DNA from: Paenibacillus plantiphilus
GTDB lineage: Bacteria > Bacillota > Bacilli > Paenibacillales > Paenibacillaceae
Reading direction: 5' to 3'
Assembly: GCF_927798095.1 (NCBI RefSeq)
Contig: NZ_CAKMMF010000005.1
Coordinates: 1 to 64,000, forward strand
DNA length: 64,000 nucleotides
The notes under the pieces are model-generated. The model saw nothing but the letters and a program-made list of their open reading frames with translations, searched no databases and was not told the origin of the DNA. A program made the translations under genes and the position numbers. How positions within the stretch are numbered: the stretch's first letter is position 1; every line of letters starts with the position of its first letter. Shown here in pieces: positions 50,596-59,472 of the stretch.

Positions 50596-51594
50596 TTGAG
50601 TAATATAATACAGCTTGAAAAGCTATGCAACGACTTCATGCTCGGAGAGATAGTAGATGTGCCTGTAGCTGTGACAGGCGGGTTTATGCACCGAATGTAT
50701 GCTATACAAACCACTTTGGGGAGATACGTAGTCAAAGCATTAAACCCCGAAATCATGCGCAGACCCACAGCCATGAATAACTTTATTGCCTCAGAACGGA
50801 TTGCCAATGTAGCTGCGGGCTATGTGTCTGCACTCCCAGCCAAAATGTTCAAGGGGACTTCTATTCAAGAAGTAGACGATCAATTCTATCTTATATTTGA
50901 TTGGATAGAAGGTAGAGTTCTGAAATTAGATGAAATAAATACGGTCCACTGCGGAATAATAGGCGGTATTCTTTCAGATATACATAAAGCCGATTTTTCA
51001 GAGCTCGTTATAGTGAATAACGGGTCAAATGACAGACAGTCAACAAACTGGAGCTTCTACTTGGAAAAGGGGCGGGAAAGCAACGCGGAATGGGCCAACC
51101 TATTGTTTGAACAGATCGAGAATCTTCATGCCTGGAACAAAACGGCGATTGCATCGACAAATCTGCTATCCTCTGAAGTCGTTATTAGTCACGGGGATCT
51201 AGATCCTAAAAATGTGATGTGGAATGGAGATACTCCGATCCTTATAGATTGGGAATCAGCGGGATATAGAAATCCTAAGCAAGACTTAATTGAAACAGCG
51301 ATGTATTGGTCTGAAAATGAGCGGGGGCAAATTGATAGAGATAAATTTTCAGCTTTTATAGCTGGCTACAAAAAGTCGCAAGGAACACTGCAAGCTAATT
51401 GGGCAATGACATTAGCAAGCGGGTTCTTGGGGAAGTTGGACTGGCTTGAGTATAGTCTAAAACGTTCTTTATGGATCGAATGTACGGATGAAGAAGAACA
51501 AAGAATGGGGACTTCCCAAGTAACGGGGACGATACATGCAATAATACGCTATGCGGAGACTATTGCTGAGGTAGAAGAATGGCTTGATCATTGA
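50596..51594 (+). CDS. APH-family phosphotransferase
   Basis: About 332 residues, kinase-like fold. ATP-binding region has VTGGFMHRMYAI and YVVKALNPE (Lys); catalytic loop VISHGDLDPKNVMW; metal site LIDWESAG. It resembles aminoglycoside/homoserine-type phosphotransferases of the APH family. The substrate cannot be assigned; choline- or antibiotic-type substrates are both possible. TTG 50596 has AAGGGG upstream; an earlier in-frame TTG at 50557 has none. Confidence 0.82.
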   Translation: MSNIIQLEKLCNDFMLGEIVDVPVAVTGGFMHRMYAIQTTLGRYVVKALNPEIMRRPTAMNNFIASERIANVAAGYVSALPAKMFKGTSIQEVDDQFYLIFDWIEGRVLKLDEINTVHCGIIGGILSDIHKADFSELVIVNNGSNDRQSTNWSFYLEKGRESNAEWANLLFEQIENLHAWNKTAIASTNLLSSEVVISHGDLDPKNVMWNGDTPILIDWESAGYRNPKQDLIETAMYWSENERGQIDRDKFSAFIAGYKKSQGTLQANWAMTLASGFLGKLDWLEYSLKRSLWIECTDEEEQRMGTSQVTGTIHAIIRYAETIAEVEEWLDH

Positions 51595-51852
51595 TATGGA
51601 ATGAGGGGCAGCGGCTTTTTCAGTTCCTAGATGGCATACATTGTTTGCCATTTGCTTCATGGATAAAGCAAGTTCCCGAAGTTGTATATTTACGAAACTT
51701 TGGGTTAAGAAGTATATAATATAAAATATATAAAGAATTACATTTAAGATGGCGATCATATATAATGAATTTTGCAGAAAGGAAAAAATGGAATATTAAT
51801 AATCGAGATGCATAGAACATTATCATTTAATAATTAGGGGGAATTGGGTTTT

Positions 51853-52704
51853 ATGAATATTTCGAAAAAAGCATTTGTCTCTACCATTTTGGCTACCGGA
51901 TTATTATGCGGGGCTGTTGGCGTCTATTCTTCAAATGGGGTTGCTGTAGTACAAGCCTACCTGAATAGTACGATTAAGTTCACTGTGAATGGAGCTTCCT
52001 GGACTCCTAAAGATGCGAACGGAAAGAAACTCTCGCCTCTAGTCTACAATGGTTCTACCTATCTTCCCGCCAAGGCGGTCGGTGAAGTATTGAATGCGGA
52101 AGTCCAATATAATGGAAACAGTAAAACAGTTGCAATTACAACCACGGGTAGTGCCAATGCCGGAGAACCTTATAACGATGCACCAACACCTGCAACAACA
52201 AAAACACCTACAACAACTACAACACCTCAGCAAAGCAGCCTTCCAAGCGAGGTGCTCACATTGCCTGCCAATTTTGATCTCGGTACTTCAGGTGAGAAAT
52301 ATAAGCCCGTAGGGCTGGCTTTTATCCAAGCTTACGGAAGTGCCCTTCTCTCTGGATCAAGCTCTGAGCTCAATGCTTTGGTTGATAAATATATGATTGA
52401 TGATATAGGTAACAATAATATGGGCTACAAACAAAGTGCGAAGGACTATTTGGCCAAAGCAATCGCCGCAGATATCAAGAACAATGATAGTGCCACTATG
52501 GAGAAGTATGCGGCGCTATTAAAAGTCACACCACTTAGTGATGTAGAAATTAGCAGTAGTTTCCAAAATAAAAGCGAGAACTCTGCTACTCTAGCCTACA
52601 AAGTAATGGTGCCTGGTTTCATTTATAGTTTTAATATCCTTTTAGAGTTCGATATAGACAATAAAACGAACACTTATCTTCTAACAGATATTTCGGTTCT
52701 CTAA
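51853..52704 (+). CDS. Secreted stalk-domain protein
   Basis: About 283 residues. A signal peptide covers residues 1-36. Then comes a copper-amine-oxidase-N/stalk-type domain (IKFTVNGASWTP ... LVYNGSTYLPAKAVGEVLNAEVQYN), a Thr/Pro linker (PATTKTPTTTTTPQQ), and a C-terminal domain of about 150 residues that I do not recognise. The linker suggests an extracellular two-domain protein. AGGGGG precedes ATG 51853 by eleven bases. Confidence 0.8.
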   Translation: MNISKKAFVSTILATGLLCGAVGVYSSNGVAVVQAYLNSTIKFTVNGASWTPKDANGKKLSPLVYNGSTYLPAKAVGEVLNAEVQYNGNSKTVAITTTGSANAGEPYNDAPTPATTKTPTTTTTPQQSSLPSEVLTLPANFDLGTSGEKYKPVGLAFIQAYGSALLSGSSSELNALVDKYMIDDIGNNNMGYKQSAKDYLAKAIAADIKNNDSATMEKYAALLKVTPLSDVEISSSFQNKSENSATLAYKVMVPGFIYSFNILLEFDIDNKTNTYLLTDISVL

Positions 52705-52722
52705 AATCTGAAACGTATAGAG

Positions 52723-52760
52723 GGAGTGCTGGCCCGTGGGGGCTAGTATTCCTTTTTTTT
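52723..52760 (+). terminator. Intrinsic terminator after the stalk-domain gene
   Basis: GGAGTGCTGGCC pairs with GGCTAGTATTCC (three G-U pairs), followed by eight T residues. Confidence 0.88.
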
Positions 52761-52926
52761 CATATGTCAAAAAAGAGACCTCCCGCATAAGTTCGCTGAA
52801 TTTAAATGGTAACGTTGACTCACACTATAAAATAAGTAATAATTGGAAATATAAAACTAGTATTCATCCTAAAACAATTACTGCAATTACATCTGTCTGA
52901 CCTACGCTGTTAAATGGAGGTGTTTT

Positions 52927-53499
52927 ATGAAAGCAATCATTGGTGCAGGACGGACAAGCTATGATGGTTGGCTCAGTACACAAGAGGATGAGCTGAATTT
53001 GCTGTCTATAGAAAGCTGGAACAAATTGTTTGAACCGGATAGTGTTGATGCGCTGTTGGCAGAACACGTATGGGAGCACTTAACGTATGAGGAAGGGATT
53101 ATTGCTGCGAAGCATTGTTATGCATTTTTAAAGCCCGGTGGGTATATTCGTTGTGCGGTTCCAGATCAAAACTTCCGAAACGAGTGGTACCAACAGATGG
53201 TTCAGGTCGGTGGCCCTGGGCCTGCGGATCATCCGGCGGCATCTCATAAAATAGTGTATGACGCAAAAACCTTCGTACAAGTATTTGAAGCCGCAGGGTT
53301 TGAAGTCTCTTTGTTAGAATATTGTGATGAACAAGGAGATTTTCATTATACATACTGGAATGAAGCGGACGGGAGAATAGGAAGGTCCTTTCGATTCGAT
53401 ACAAGGAATTCTACCGAAGGAGTTGGCATGGTATCTATCATTATAGATGCAAAAAAGCCGCTCATAATTAAAAGCAAGATCGATGACAGGAACGATTAG
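52927..53499 (+). CDS. Predicted SAM-dependent methyltransferase
   Basis: A 190-residue protein with the later methyltransferase motifs (LLAEHVWEHLTYEEGIIAAKHCYAFLKPGGYIRCAVPD) and a C-terminal HAD-like-free region with MVSIIIDAKKP. The N-terminal SAM-binding motif I is reduced to IIGAGRTSYDG, with few residues before it. It may be a complete short family or rely on a partner. Ribosome binding site TGGAGG is present. Function unknown. Confidence 0.75.
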   Translation: MKAIIGAGRTSYDGWLSTQEDELNLLSIESWNKLFEPDSVDALLAEHVWEHLTYEEGIIAAKHCYAFLKPGGYIRCAVPDQNFRNEWYQQMVQVGGPGPADHPAASHKIVYDAKTFVQVFEAAGFEVSLLEYCDEQGDFHYTYWNEADGRIGRSFRFDTRNSTEGVGMVSIIIDAKKPLIIKSKIDDRND

Positions 53500-53585
53500 G
53501 TCCGAGGGAATGGCAGCCACTCGGTGCTGCTAAGCGCAGGCGGAAGACGCAGCGCGCACGAGGTTTGACCGCCGATGTGTGACCG

Positions 53586-53613
53586 AGCACCGCGTGCCGC
53601 GCGCGGTGCTTTT
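53586..53613 (+). terminator. Terminator after the methyltransferase gene
   Basis: AGCACCGCG/CGCGGTGCT stem followed by TTTTA. Related GC-rich text (GAGCTGCGCGCGGTGC) is found at 23236 and 62279, so it may be another scattered repeat. Confidence 0.7.
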
Positions 53614-53642
53614 ACAACGTGAGAATGGGGAGCGATGATTCA

Positions 53643-54473
53643 ATGATTTGTGATACTAAACCCAATGTTATAAAGATTGCAAAAGAAATAGCGATATCCG
53701 CCGCACTTGAAGCTGGCAGACTAGCTAAAGGGTGGTTTGATAAGCTGGACAACTTTGAAGAGAAGGGAGATTACGGCGATATTGTCACAGAGGTAGACTT
53801 GTTAACAGATAAACTCATTGTGAATAAGATTCAAAGCATATTCCCTGAGCATCAAATTGATACGGAAGAATCTGGCCATAACAATAATGAAAGTGATTGG
53901 CTATGGCTAGTAGACCCATTAGATGGGACCAATAATTATGCAATTGGCTTACCCTTATTTACTTGCTCCATTACTTTATTGTATCAAAATGAACCTGTTC
54001 TCGGTGTTGTTTACGAGCCTGTAGTCGACCGCTTGTTCGTATCAACGCTCAACGAGGGCGCATATTGCAATCAGAAGAGGCTGTTTGTTAACAAAAAAAA
54101 CGATCTGAAAAAAGCCACCATTGGCTGGATTCAAGGCCATAAAGTTCAGCAAGATCAACGAGCAGTGCATTTAAGGCAATACATTGATATTAATTGTAAG
54201 AGAATGATGAGATTGTGGGCGCCGACTCTGCAATGGTGCATGCTGGCCAAGGGAGATTTAGACGGGATTATATTATACAATTCTGAAGGCGCAGATCTAT
54301 ACTCTGGCATTTTGATGGTCAAAGAGGCTGGAGGTATTGTGATCGATTTCGAAGGGAATACCTTCACGGGTATGAATTCGGAGCCGTATCTCATTGCTTG
54401 TCACCCGGATCACAGGGATTATTTCATTGATATGGTGAATAAAGGAATGAGCTCACATCACTACAACGGATAA
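53643..54473 (+). CDS. Inositol monophosphatase family phosphatase
   Basis: About 276 residues with the metal-dependent phosphatase motifs EKGDYGDIVTEVD, DTEESGH, WLVDPLDGTNNYAIG, and a C-terminal EAGGIVIDFEG preceded by GADLYSG. It hydrolyses a small sugar or inositol phosphate. It may also act on 3'-phosphoadenosine compounds, as some members do. ATG 53643 with GGGGAG upstream is preferred over the GTG at 53619. Confidence 0.88.
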   Translation: MICDTKPNVIKIAKEIAISAALEAGRLAKGWFDKLDNFEEKGDYGDIVTEVDLLTDKLIVNKIQSIFPEHQIDTEESGHNNNESDWLWLVDPLDGTNNYAIGLPLFTCSITLLYQNEPVLGVVYEPVVDRLFVSTLNEGAYCNQKRLFVNKKNDLKKATIGWIQGHKVQQDQRAVHLRQYIDINCKRMMRLWAPTLQWCMLAKGDLDGIILYNSEGADLYSGILMVKEAGGIVIDFEGNTFTGMNSEPYLIACHPDHRDYFIDMVNKGMSSHHYNG

Positions 54474-54480
54474 GGGGTAA

Positions 54481-54702
54481 TTCCTTTCGCCACAGAGACT
54501 GCTGGAAGAGGCAAAGAGGCATCGTTATGAGCTTGTGTCCTTGCTTCGCGCAGTTCCGCATGCTGAGTTTGCAAATGCATTTGCTTCTCAAAGCTCTCAT
54601 ACGCTTTCTAGCTTTGTATACGAAATGTTCGTATTACACGATACACATCACCGCGGACAAATTGAACGGCATTTAGCTAGCGCACGAATTTTGTGCGATT
54701 GA
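54481..54702 (+). pseudogene. DinB-family C-terminal remnant
   Basis: An open frame of 73 codons without a start follows an in-frame TAA at 54478. It reads LLEEAKRHRYELVSLLRAVP ... FVLHDTHHRGQIERHLASAR. The HDTHHRGQIERH strip is the DinB metal-binding helix. The upstream four fifths of the gene are missing. Confidence 0.8.
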
Positions 54703-54871
54703 CCCCCCGCGATTTCGCAATCCCAATGGAAATTATGGTAAAATAATTCTAAATTGTACTTACTGGGGGTTGCGATAACAATGAAAACTGTGTTCCGTTA
54801 AGTTCGCGGCCCGCCGTCTCACGCCATACACTCCGCCTGTTAAAATTATGTCAGCATTTAGGAGGATGAAT

Positions 54872-55441
54872 ATGGAAATTGTGATTCAGGAGCTTGTGGC
54901 TGGAGATGAAGTCAACTGGAATATTATAGATGCTAGTTTCACTGTCGATTCTACGCTTGTCCTGTCCCTGAGGGGTCGACATATCGGATTTACGGTGAAA
55001 GAAGAAGTTTCTAGCTATACGAAAAGCTATACGGAGGGCCGTTCGGAAGAGCAGTCTCTAGAAGAAGCGGACAAAGACTATTCCGCATACATCGATAGCC
55101 CGGATCAAATCGTTTACTTGGCCTGCATCGAGCGTCAAGTAGTAGGCTATATCGTACTGAAACGGAACTGGAACAAATTTGCTTATGCTGAACTCATAGC
55201 AGTCGACAAGAAATATAGAGGGTATGGAATAGGCCGCAAACTGATCGAACAAGCCAAGCGATGGGCGAGAAACGGTGGTATGCTCGGAATCATGCTGGAG
55301 ACGCAAACCAATAATGTGGGTGCGTGCCAATTTTACGAAAGCTGCGGCTTTGTAATAGGCGGACTTGATCTTCACTTGTATCAGGGCTTTCCTAAGCATA
55401 AGGAAGAAATTGCGATTTTCTGGTATCTGATCTTCGAATAA
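54872..55441 (+). CDS. satA: GNAT acetyltransferase, streptothricin acetyltransferase (SatA)-like
   Basis: About 189 residues. The C-terminal two thirds follow B. subtilis SatA: AYAELIAVDKKYRGYGIGRKLIEQAKRWA, LGIMLETQTNNVGACQFYESCGFVIGG, EIAIFWYLIF. The RGYGIG strip is the acetyl-CoA site. It would N-acetylate the beta-lysine chain of streptothricin or a similar amine. AGGAGG six bases before ATG 54872 sets the start. The N-terminal 60 residues are less like SatA, so specificity may differ. Confidence 0.78.
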   Translation: MEIVIQELVAGDEVNWNIIDASFTVDSTLVLSLRGRHIGFTVKEEVSSYTKSYTEGRSEEQSLEEADKDYSAYIDSPDQIVYLACIERQVVGYIVLKRNWNKFAYAELIAVDKKYRGYGIGRKLIEQAKRWARNGGMLGIMLETQTNNVGACQFYESCGFVIGGLDLHLYQGFPKHKEEIAIFWYLIFE

Positions 55442-55454
55442 CGACTAGCATATT

Positions 55455-55516
55455 GTCCCGTCAGTCCCGTCAGTCCCGTCAGTCCCGTCAGCCCCGTCAG
55501 CCCCGTCAGCTCCGTC
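55455..55516 (+). repeat. 9-bp tandem repeat (CCCGTCAGT), about seven units
   Basis: Units CCCGTCAGT or CCCGTCAGC, seven or so in a row, lie 14 bases after the acetyltransferase gene and before repeat copy G. Nine bases would read as three codons in any frame, but no gene spans it. Confidence 0.85.
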
Positions 55517-55552
55517 GTACACGCGTGCTTTCGCGGTTAAGGGGAGCACGGT

Positions 55553-55655
55553 AGCGGCAGGAACAGAGTAAGAGCCCAGAGCGTGCGCCGGACGCGGGTT
55601 GGGGCTGTGAAAGGTTGCCGATGGCAGGCTTTCACAGCCCTATTTGGGTTGTTCT
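55553..55655 (+). repeat. DWISY two-hairpin repeat, copy G
   Basis: The peptide frame has decayed to AGTE-stop. Hairpin 1 is GCGTGCGCCGGACGCGG. Hairpin 2 is a perfect GGGCTGTGAAAG/CTTTCACAGCCC, with a TATTTGGGTTGTT tail. Confidence 0.8.
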
Positions 55656-55764
55656 GCAACCTGACTTGCAATCAAGGCCACAGCCGCTGCAAGGGCCGAA
55701 GCCAAGGCAGAGCGCTTAGCATGGAATTCGATTGGGATAGATATCGTAAACACTGGAGGAAGCT

Positions 55765-56619
55765 ATGAGAACAGAATCCGAGGTTATCAATCAACTCTTA
55801 TTATTTGCTCACGCCGATGAGAGGGTAAGTGCTGTTATTCTGAATGGGTCGCGAGTAAACCCGAAAGCGGCCAAGGATATTTTTTGCGACTACGATCTCA
55901 TATTTGTCGTCACTGAGCCTAGATATTATGTGGATCATCAGGATTGGATTGGAACATTTGGCGAACTGATTATGATGCAGCAAAACGATATAGAGGCGAA
56001 TGGCGGGGAGGAATATATTTTTCTTATGCTGTTTGCGGACGGGGTAAGAATCGATCTATCATTCCGCCGAGCGGAGACCGTCAATGAACACATTGAAGAT
56101 AGCCTGTCTAAAGTGTTGTTGGACAAGAACAATGTGCTGAAAGCGTTCGCTCCTCCCTCCGATGCGTCCTATTTGATCATTAAACCTTCGGCCGATGAGT
56201 TCCATAAGAACATGAATAATCTCTTGTGGTGCTCAACGAATGCGGCCAAAGGCTTGTGGAGAGACGAGCTGACCTATGCGAAGTTTATGTTGGAGATTAT
56301 AGTGCGGGATCATTTAATAAAGCTGTTATCCTGGCATGTTGGAGCAGAGCATAACTGGAGCGTTAATCTGGGAACGGCCTCAAAATGGCTTAAAAACTAT
56401 CTTCCTGAGCCGTTATGGCACGCATTCGAGCGCACTTACAGCGGTCCGGATTTTCCGGAAATATGGGATTCCCTGTTTGAGATGATTCGACTTGCCCAAG
56501 TAGTAGGGCAGCCGCTTGCGGCAAAGCTTAACTATGAATACTCTGTCCGCGATTATAACAACGTGCTGGCTTATTTGGAGAGAGTGCGGGCTCTTCCGAA
56601 TGACGCGACTGAAATCTAA
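55765..56619 (+). CDS. aadK: Aminoglycoside 6-adenylyltransferase, AadK-like
   Basis: A 284-residue nucleotidyltransferase. It has the N-terminal active-site strip AVILNGSRVNPKAAKDIFCDYDLIFVV (G-S-x-x with D-x-D), FADGVRIDLSF for the third carboxylate, and the long helical C-terminal region of the AadK family. It transfers AMP to streptomycin in that family. GGAGG lies six bases upstream of the ATG. Confidence 0.9.
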   Translation: MRTESEVINQLLLFAHADERVSAVILNGSRVNPKAAKDIFCDYDLIFVVTEPRYYVDHQDWIGTFGELIMMQQNDIEANGGEEYIFLMLFADGVRIDLSFRRAETVNEHIEDSLSKVLLDKNNVLKAFAPPSDASYLIIKPSADEFHKNMNNLLWCSTNAAKGLWRDELTYAKFMLEIIVRDHLIKLLSWHVGAEHNWSVNLGTASKWLKNYLPEPLWHAFERTYSGPDFPEIWDSLFEMIRLAQVVGQPLAAKLNYEYSVRDYNNVLAYLERVRALPNDATEI

Positions 56620-56744
56620 GCGAACGAAATTTAGATGAATGCCTGCGCGACAAAGGGCTGTGTCTGACTCCACATAGAGAGCAAGAAAGATCAAGAACAA
56701 TAGTTCGCATCGGTTTACAATATAACAGGAGGGAGCTAGCCTGG

Positions 56745-57644
56745 ATGCCAAGTTACGAAAGCGTGATGCAACGGGTGATAGATGAGATCGAGGTCAGATT
56801 GGGAGAGGATTTGAAGGTATCCGATTTGGCGCAGCTGTCGAATTTCTCGGACTTTCACTTTCATCGGGTTTTTCAATCTATAGTGGGATTGCCCGTCATG
56901 GAATACGTTCGCAAACGCAGACTGGTTCAAGCAGCATTCCGCGTGGCCACGACCAATGAGAAGCTGCTTGTTATCGCTCTGAATTGCGGCTTTGGCACAC
57001 CGGAAACCTTCATTCGCGCTTTTCGCAAAATGTACGGAATGACACCGGGCGAGTATCGGAGGAGGGGGATTCATCCCCCTGCTTACGCCAAGGTGAACGT
57101 GCTTCAACGGAATATCAATCCCTATTTAGGAGGAATTCAGATGAATTATGGCATCATTACAAAACCAGGCTTCGATGTGATCGGCTACTCGATCCGCACC
57201 AGAAATGCGGATGGCGAGAACAATCAGGACATTCCAGCGTTCTGGCAGCGCTACATGCAAGAGAACATGGGCAAGCCATTGTATGAACAGGCCGTTTCGA
57301 ATGTGGAGCTTGGCATTTGCGATGATTTCGATATGGATGCGGGCGAATTCAGCTACATTATTGGAGTGGAAGCCAGAGAGGGCGCGGAAGTGCCGGAAGG
57401 TGCGATTTCTCGTCAATACCCGGAGCAGACCTATGCCGTTTTTACGACACCGAAGGTCAGTCCAGATCGTTTCGTCGAATCGATCCAGAGCACTTGGACA
57501 GCTATATTCAGCGAATGGTTCCCTCACTCCGGATATGAGCATGCGGCTGCTGCTGAATTTGAATATTATGACGAGCGAAGCTGGCGTGATCGCAACGAAT
57601 TGTTGGAAATGGATATCTATATTCCGATAAAGTCGAAAGCTTAA
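56745..57644 (+). CDS. AraC-family regulator with GyrI-like effector domain
   Basis: A 299-residue protein. Residues 10-105 are an AraC DNA-binding domain (LKVSDLAQLSNFSDFHFHRVFQSIVG; ALNCGFGTPETFIRAFRKMYGMTPGEYRR). Residues about 130-297 form a GyrI/BmrR-type effector domain that binds hydrophobic cations or drugs. Such regulators usually control a drug pump or detoxifying enzyme; here the beta-lactamase-fold hydrolase follows. Confidence 0.88.
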   Translation: MPSYESVMQRVIDEIEVRLGEDLKVSDLAQLSNFSDFHFHRVFQSIVGLPVMEYVRKRRLVQAAFRVATTNEKLLVIALNCGFGTPETFIRAFRKMYGMTPGEYRRRGIHPPAYAKVNVLQRNINPYLGGIQMNYGIITKPGFDVIGYSIRTRNADGENNQDIPAFWQRYMQENMGKPLYEQAVSNVELGICDDFDMDAGEFSYIIGVEAREGAEVPEGAISRQYPEQTYAVFTTPKVSPDRFVESIQSTWTAIFSEWFPHSGYEHAAAAEFEYYDERSWRDRNELLEMDIYIPIKSKA

Positions 57645-57740
57645 GCGTAGAACGGAATTGCGTTCCTTTGGCAGAACAGAACGATGTGGAATAGGAGCGG
57701 GTATCCCCCCCTGTCCATACAACGGAAAGGAATGGATGAC

Positions 57741-58832
57741 ATGGACCTGGAAGAAAGGGGATTGCCGGATTTCCAAGCTAGTATGAATCATTACCGCGTT
57801 CCGGGAATCGGAATGACTGTCTTTCGGGAGGGCATAATTGAGTGGTCAGGGGTCCAGGGAGTTGCAGAGGCAGGCACACTACATAAAATTACAGCGGAGA
57901 GCCCCTTCCATGCATGCTCTATGAGCAAGATGGTCACCGCTATCGGGGTGATGCGTCTAGTCCAAGAGGGTTTGCTGGACTTAGAGGAAGATATAAGCCG
58001 GTATTTGGTTTCATGGCGGCTTCCGGAGAACGCGTTCACAGATCAAAGGAAGGTCACACTGCGCAGTTTGCTGGCTCATCAGGGGGGATTTGTAGACCCG
58101 GAGGGAAGTTTTGACGTTTATTATAAAGGGGACCCGTTCCCCACACCCGCAAATATACTCGAAGGAAATACCAGATATTATCCAGAACCTGCACAAGTGA
58201 AGTACATGCCGGATAGCCAATTTTCTTACTCCGATGCTGGTTATACAATTGTAGAGCAAATCATCGAAGATGTAACAGGAGAGTCCTTTGCCCAAGTGAT
58301 GGAGAGGGCCGTAATTGCGCCACTTGGCTTATCGCGGACATTCTTCTGGGGCGGCGATGCCGGAAGCGGGGCGAGTTTGGATATAGACAAGGCAAGAGAT
58401 GGAGCGGTGACAGGACATGACAAACACGGCCGTCCTGTTGAGGGGAAGCGAGCGCATTATCCTAATTTATCCGGTGCCGGTTTATGGACGACCGCTACTG
58501 AGTTTGCATTATTGTCTATGGAAGTGACCAAGGCCTGGAATGGTGATACAGCATCGTTCTTGCGACCAGATTTAGCTCGAATGATGCTGACTGGGCACGG
58601 GTGTGCGAAGGGAGTTGGCCTCGGGGTTTTCCTTCCGAAGGAAGGTAAGGAGCCACATTTCGTTTCCCAAGGTTGGGGAGTAGGCTCTCAGTGTATGATG
58701 GTTGCGTACCCAGAACTAAACAGCGGTATCGTTGTTATGACAAATTCTGAACCGGGAAAGCATCAGAATGAGGCATTGGTAGGGGAAGTTATTCGAGAAA
58801 TTAGCAAGAAGTATGGCTGGCCGAGCGTGTAG
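57741..58832 (+). CDS. Serine hydrolase, beta-lactamase/PBP4* fold
   Basis: About 363 residues, class C beta-lactamase-like fold. The catalytic S-x-x-K is SMSK at about residue 60-63, the second motif is Y-S-D (FSYSDAGY), and the family turn QGWGVGSQCM replaces K-T-G. No signal peptide is visible, so it is probably cytoplasmic. It may be an esterase or D-peptidase rather than a beta-lactamase. Starts at 57684 and 57732 are poorer; AAAGG lies ten bases before 57741. Confidence 0.83.
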   Translation: MDLEERGLPDFQASMNHYRVPGIGMTVFREGIIEWSGVQGVAEAGTLHKITAESPFHACSMSKMVTAIGVMRLVQEGLLDLEEDISRYLVSWRLPENAFTDQRKVTLRSLLAHQGGFVDPEGSFDVYYKGDPFPTPANILEGNTRYYPEPAQVKYMPDSQFSYSDAGYTIVEQIIEDVTGESFAQVMERAVIAPLGLSRTFFWGGDAGSGASLDIDKARDGAVTGHDKHGRPVEGKRAHYPNLSGAGLWTTATEFALLSMEVTKAWNGDTASFLRPDLARMMLTGHGCAKGVGLGVFLPKEGKEPHFVSQGWGVGSQCMMVAYPELNSGIVVMTNSEPGKHQNEALVGEVIREISKKYGWPSV

Positions 58833-58880
58833 GGGAGATTATTTATTGTTTTGGAAGTTTTAAGTTGCAGATAAACGTCG

Positions 58881-58911
58881 GCAGGCTGCAAACAATAGCG
58901 TTGCAGCCTGC
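58881..58911 (+). terminator. Hairpin after the serine hydrolase gene
   Basis: GCAGGCTGCAA/TTGCAGCCTGC, a perfect 11-bp stem with a 9-base loop. No clear T run. Confidence 0.5.
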
Positions 58912-59225
58912 TTCCAGCCGATCCGCCCTTAAGATAAGAATCCACTCGCTTCATCCCATTCCAATAGTTGAAATCCTTTTCCCGGGAAGGAACGATGGCT
59001 TACGACGTCTACGGCTTGCAACCGCTGTGGCCAGCGGAAGCATGGGGGACAGTGGGATCTCATCGTATTCACTCCCGGGGGGAATGCAAACTTGAATGAT
59101 GTATAATAGGCTTGGAAGGGACTGGATTGTGAGAAAATAGAACATTTTGAGGTTTGACGTCGACTAGTACCTTGACCACTTCTGAATAAAGGTTTGGCAC
59201 CGACAAGCAGGCCAGTGTGACCCAT

Positions 59226-59362
59226 TGTATATGAATAATCACATACATTTGGTCTTCAAGGAGCTAAATTCGCAATTGTATACGATAAATCACATACATT
59301 TGGCCTTCAAGAAGCTATATTGCGAATTGTATACGATAAATCACATACAATTCGCAATATAG
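59226..59362 (+). repeat. 51-bp-period palindrome triplet, locus 4
   Basis: TATATGA/TATACGA arms at 59228, 59279 and 59330 keep the 51-bp period. Read on the plus strand the frame is IVYDKSHTFGLQ, repeated every 17 residues, with a TAA in the first unit. This copy is inverted relative to the other three loci. No DWISY repeat is nearby. Confidence 0.8.
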
Positions 59363-59472
59363 CAAACGTGGAGCCCGTTCTATTCGAAAAATCATAGAAT
59401 GAATACGGGCGAGCTTGTTCATATGCACACCCAAGGTTAGCCTATCCAGTGGGATTATACCACACCCAATAG

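Noticed and set aside
19482-59362. The 51-bp arrays as CRISPR arrays
   Set aside because: Only three units per locus, spacers are themselves conserved between loci, the repeat is short, and no cas gene is present.
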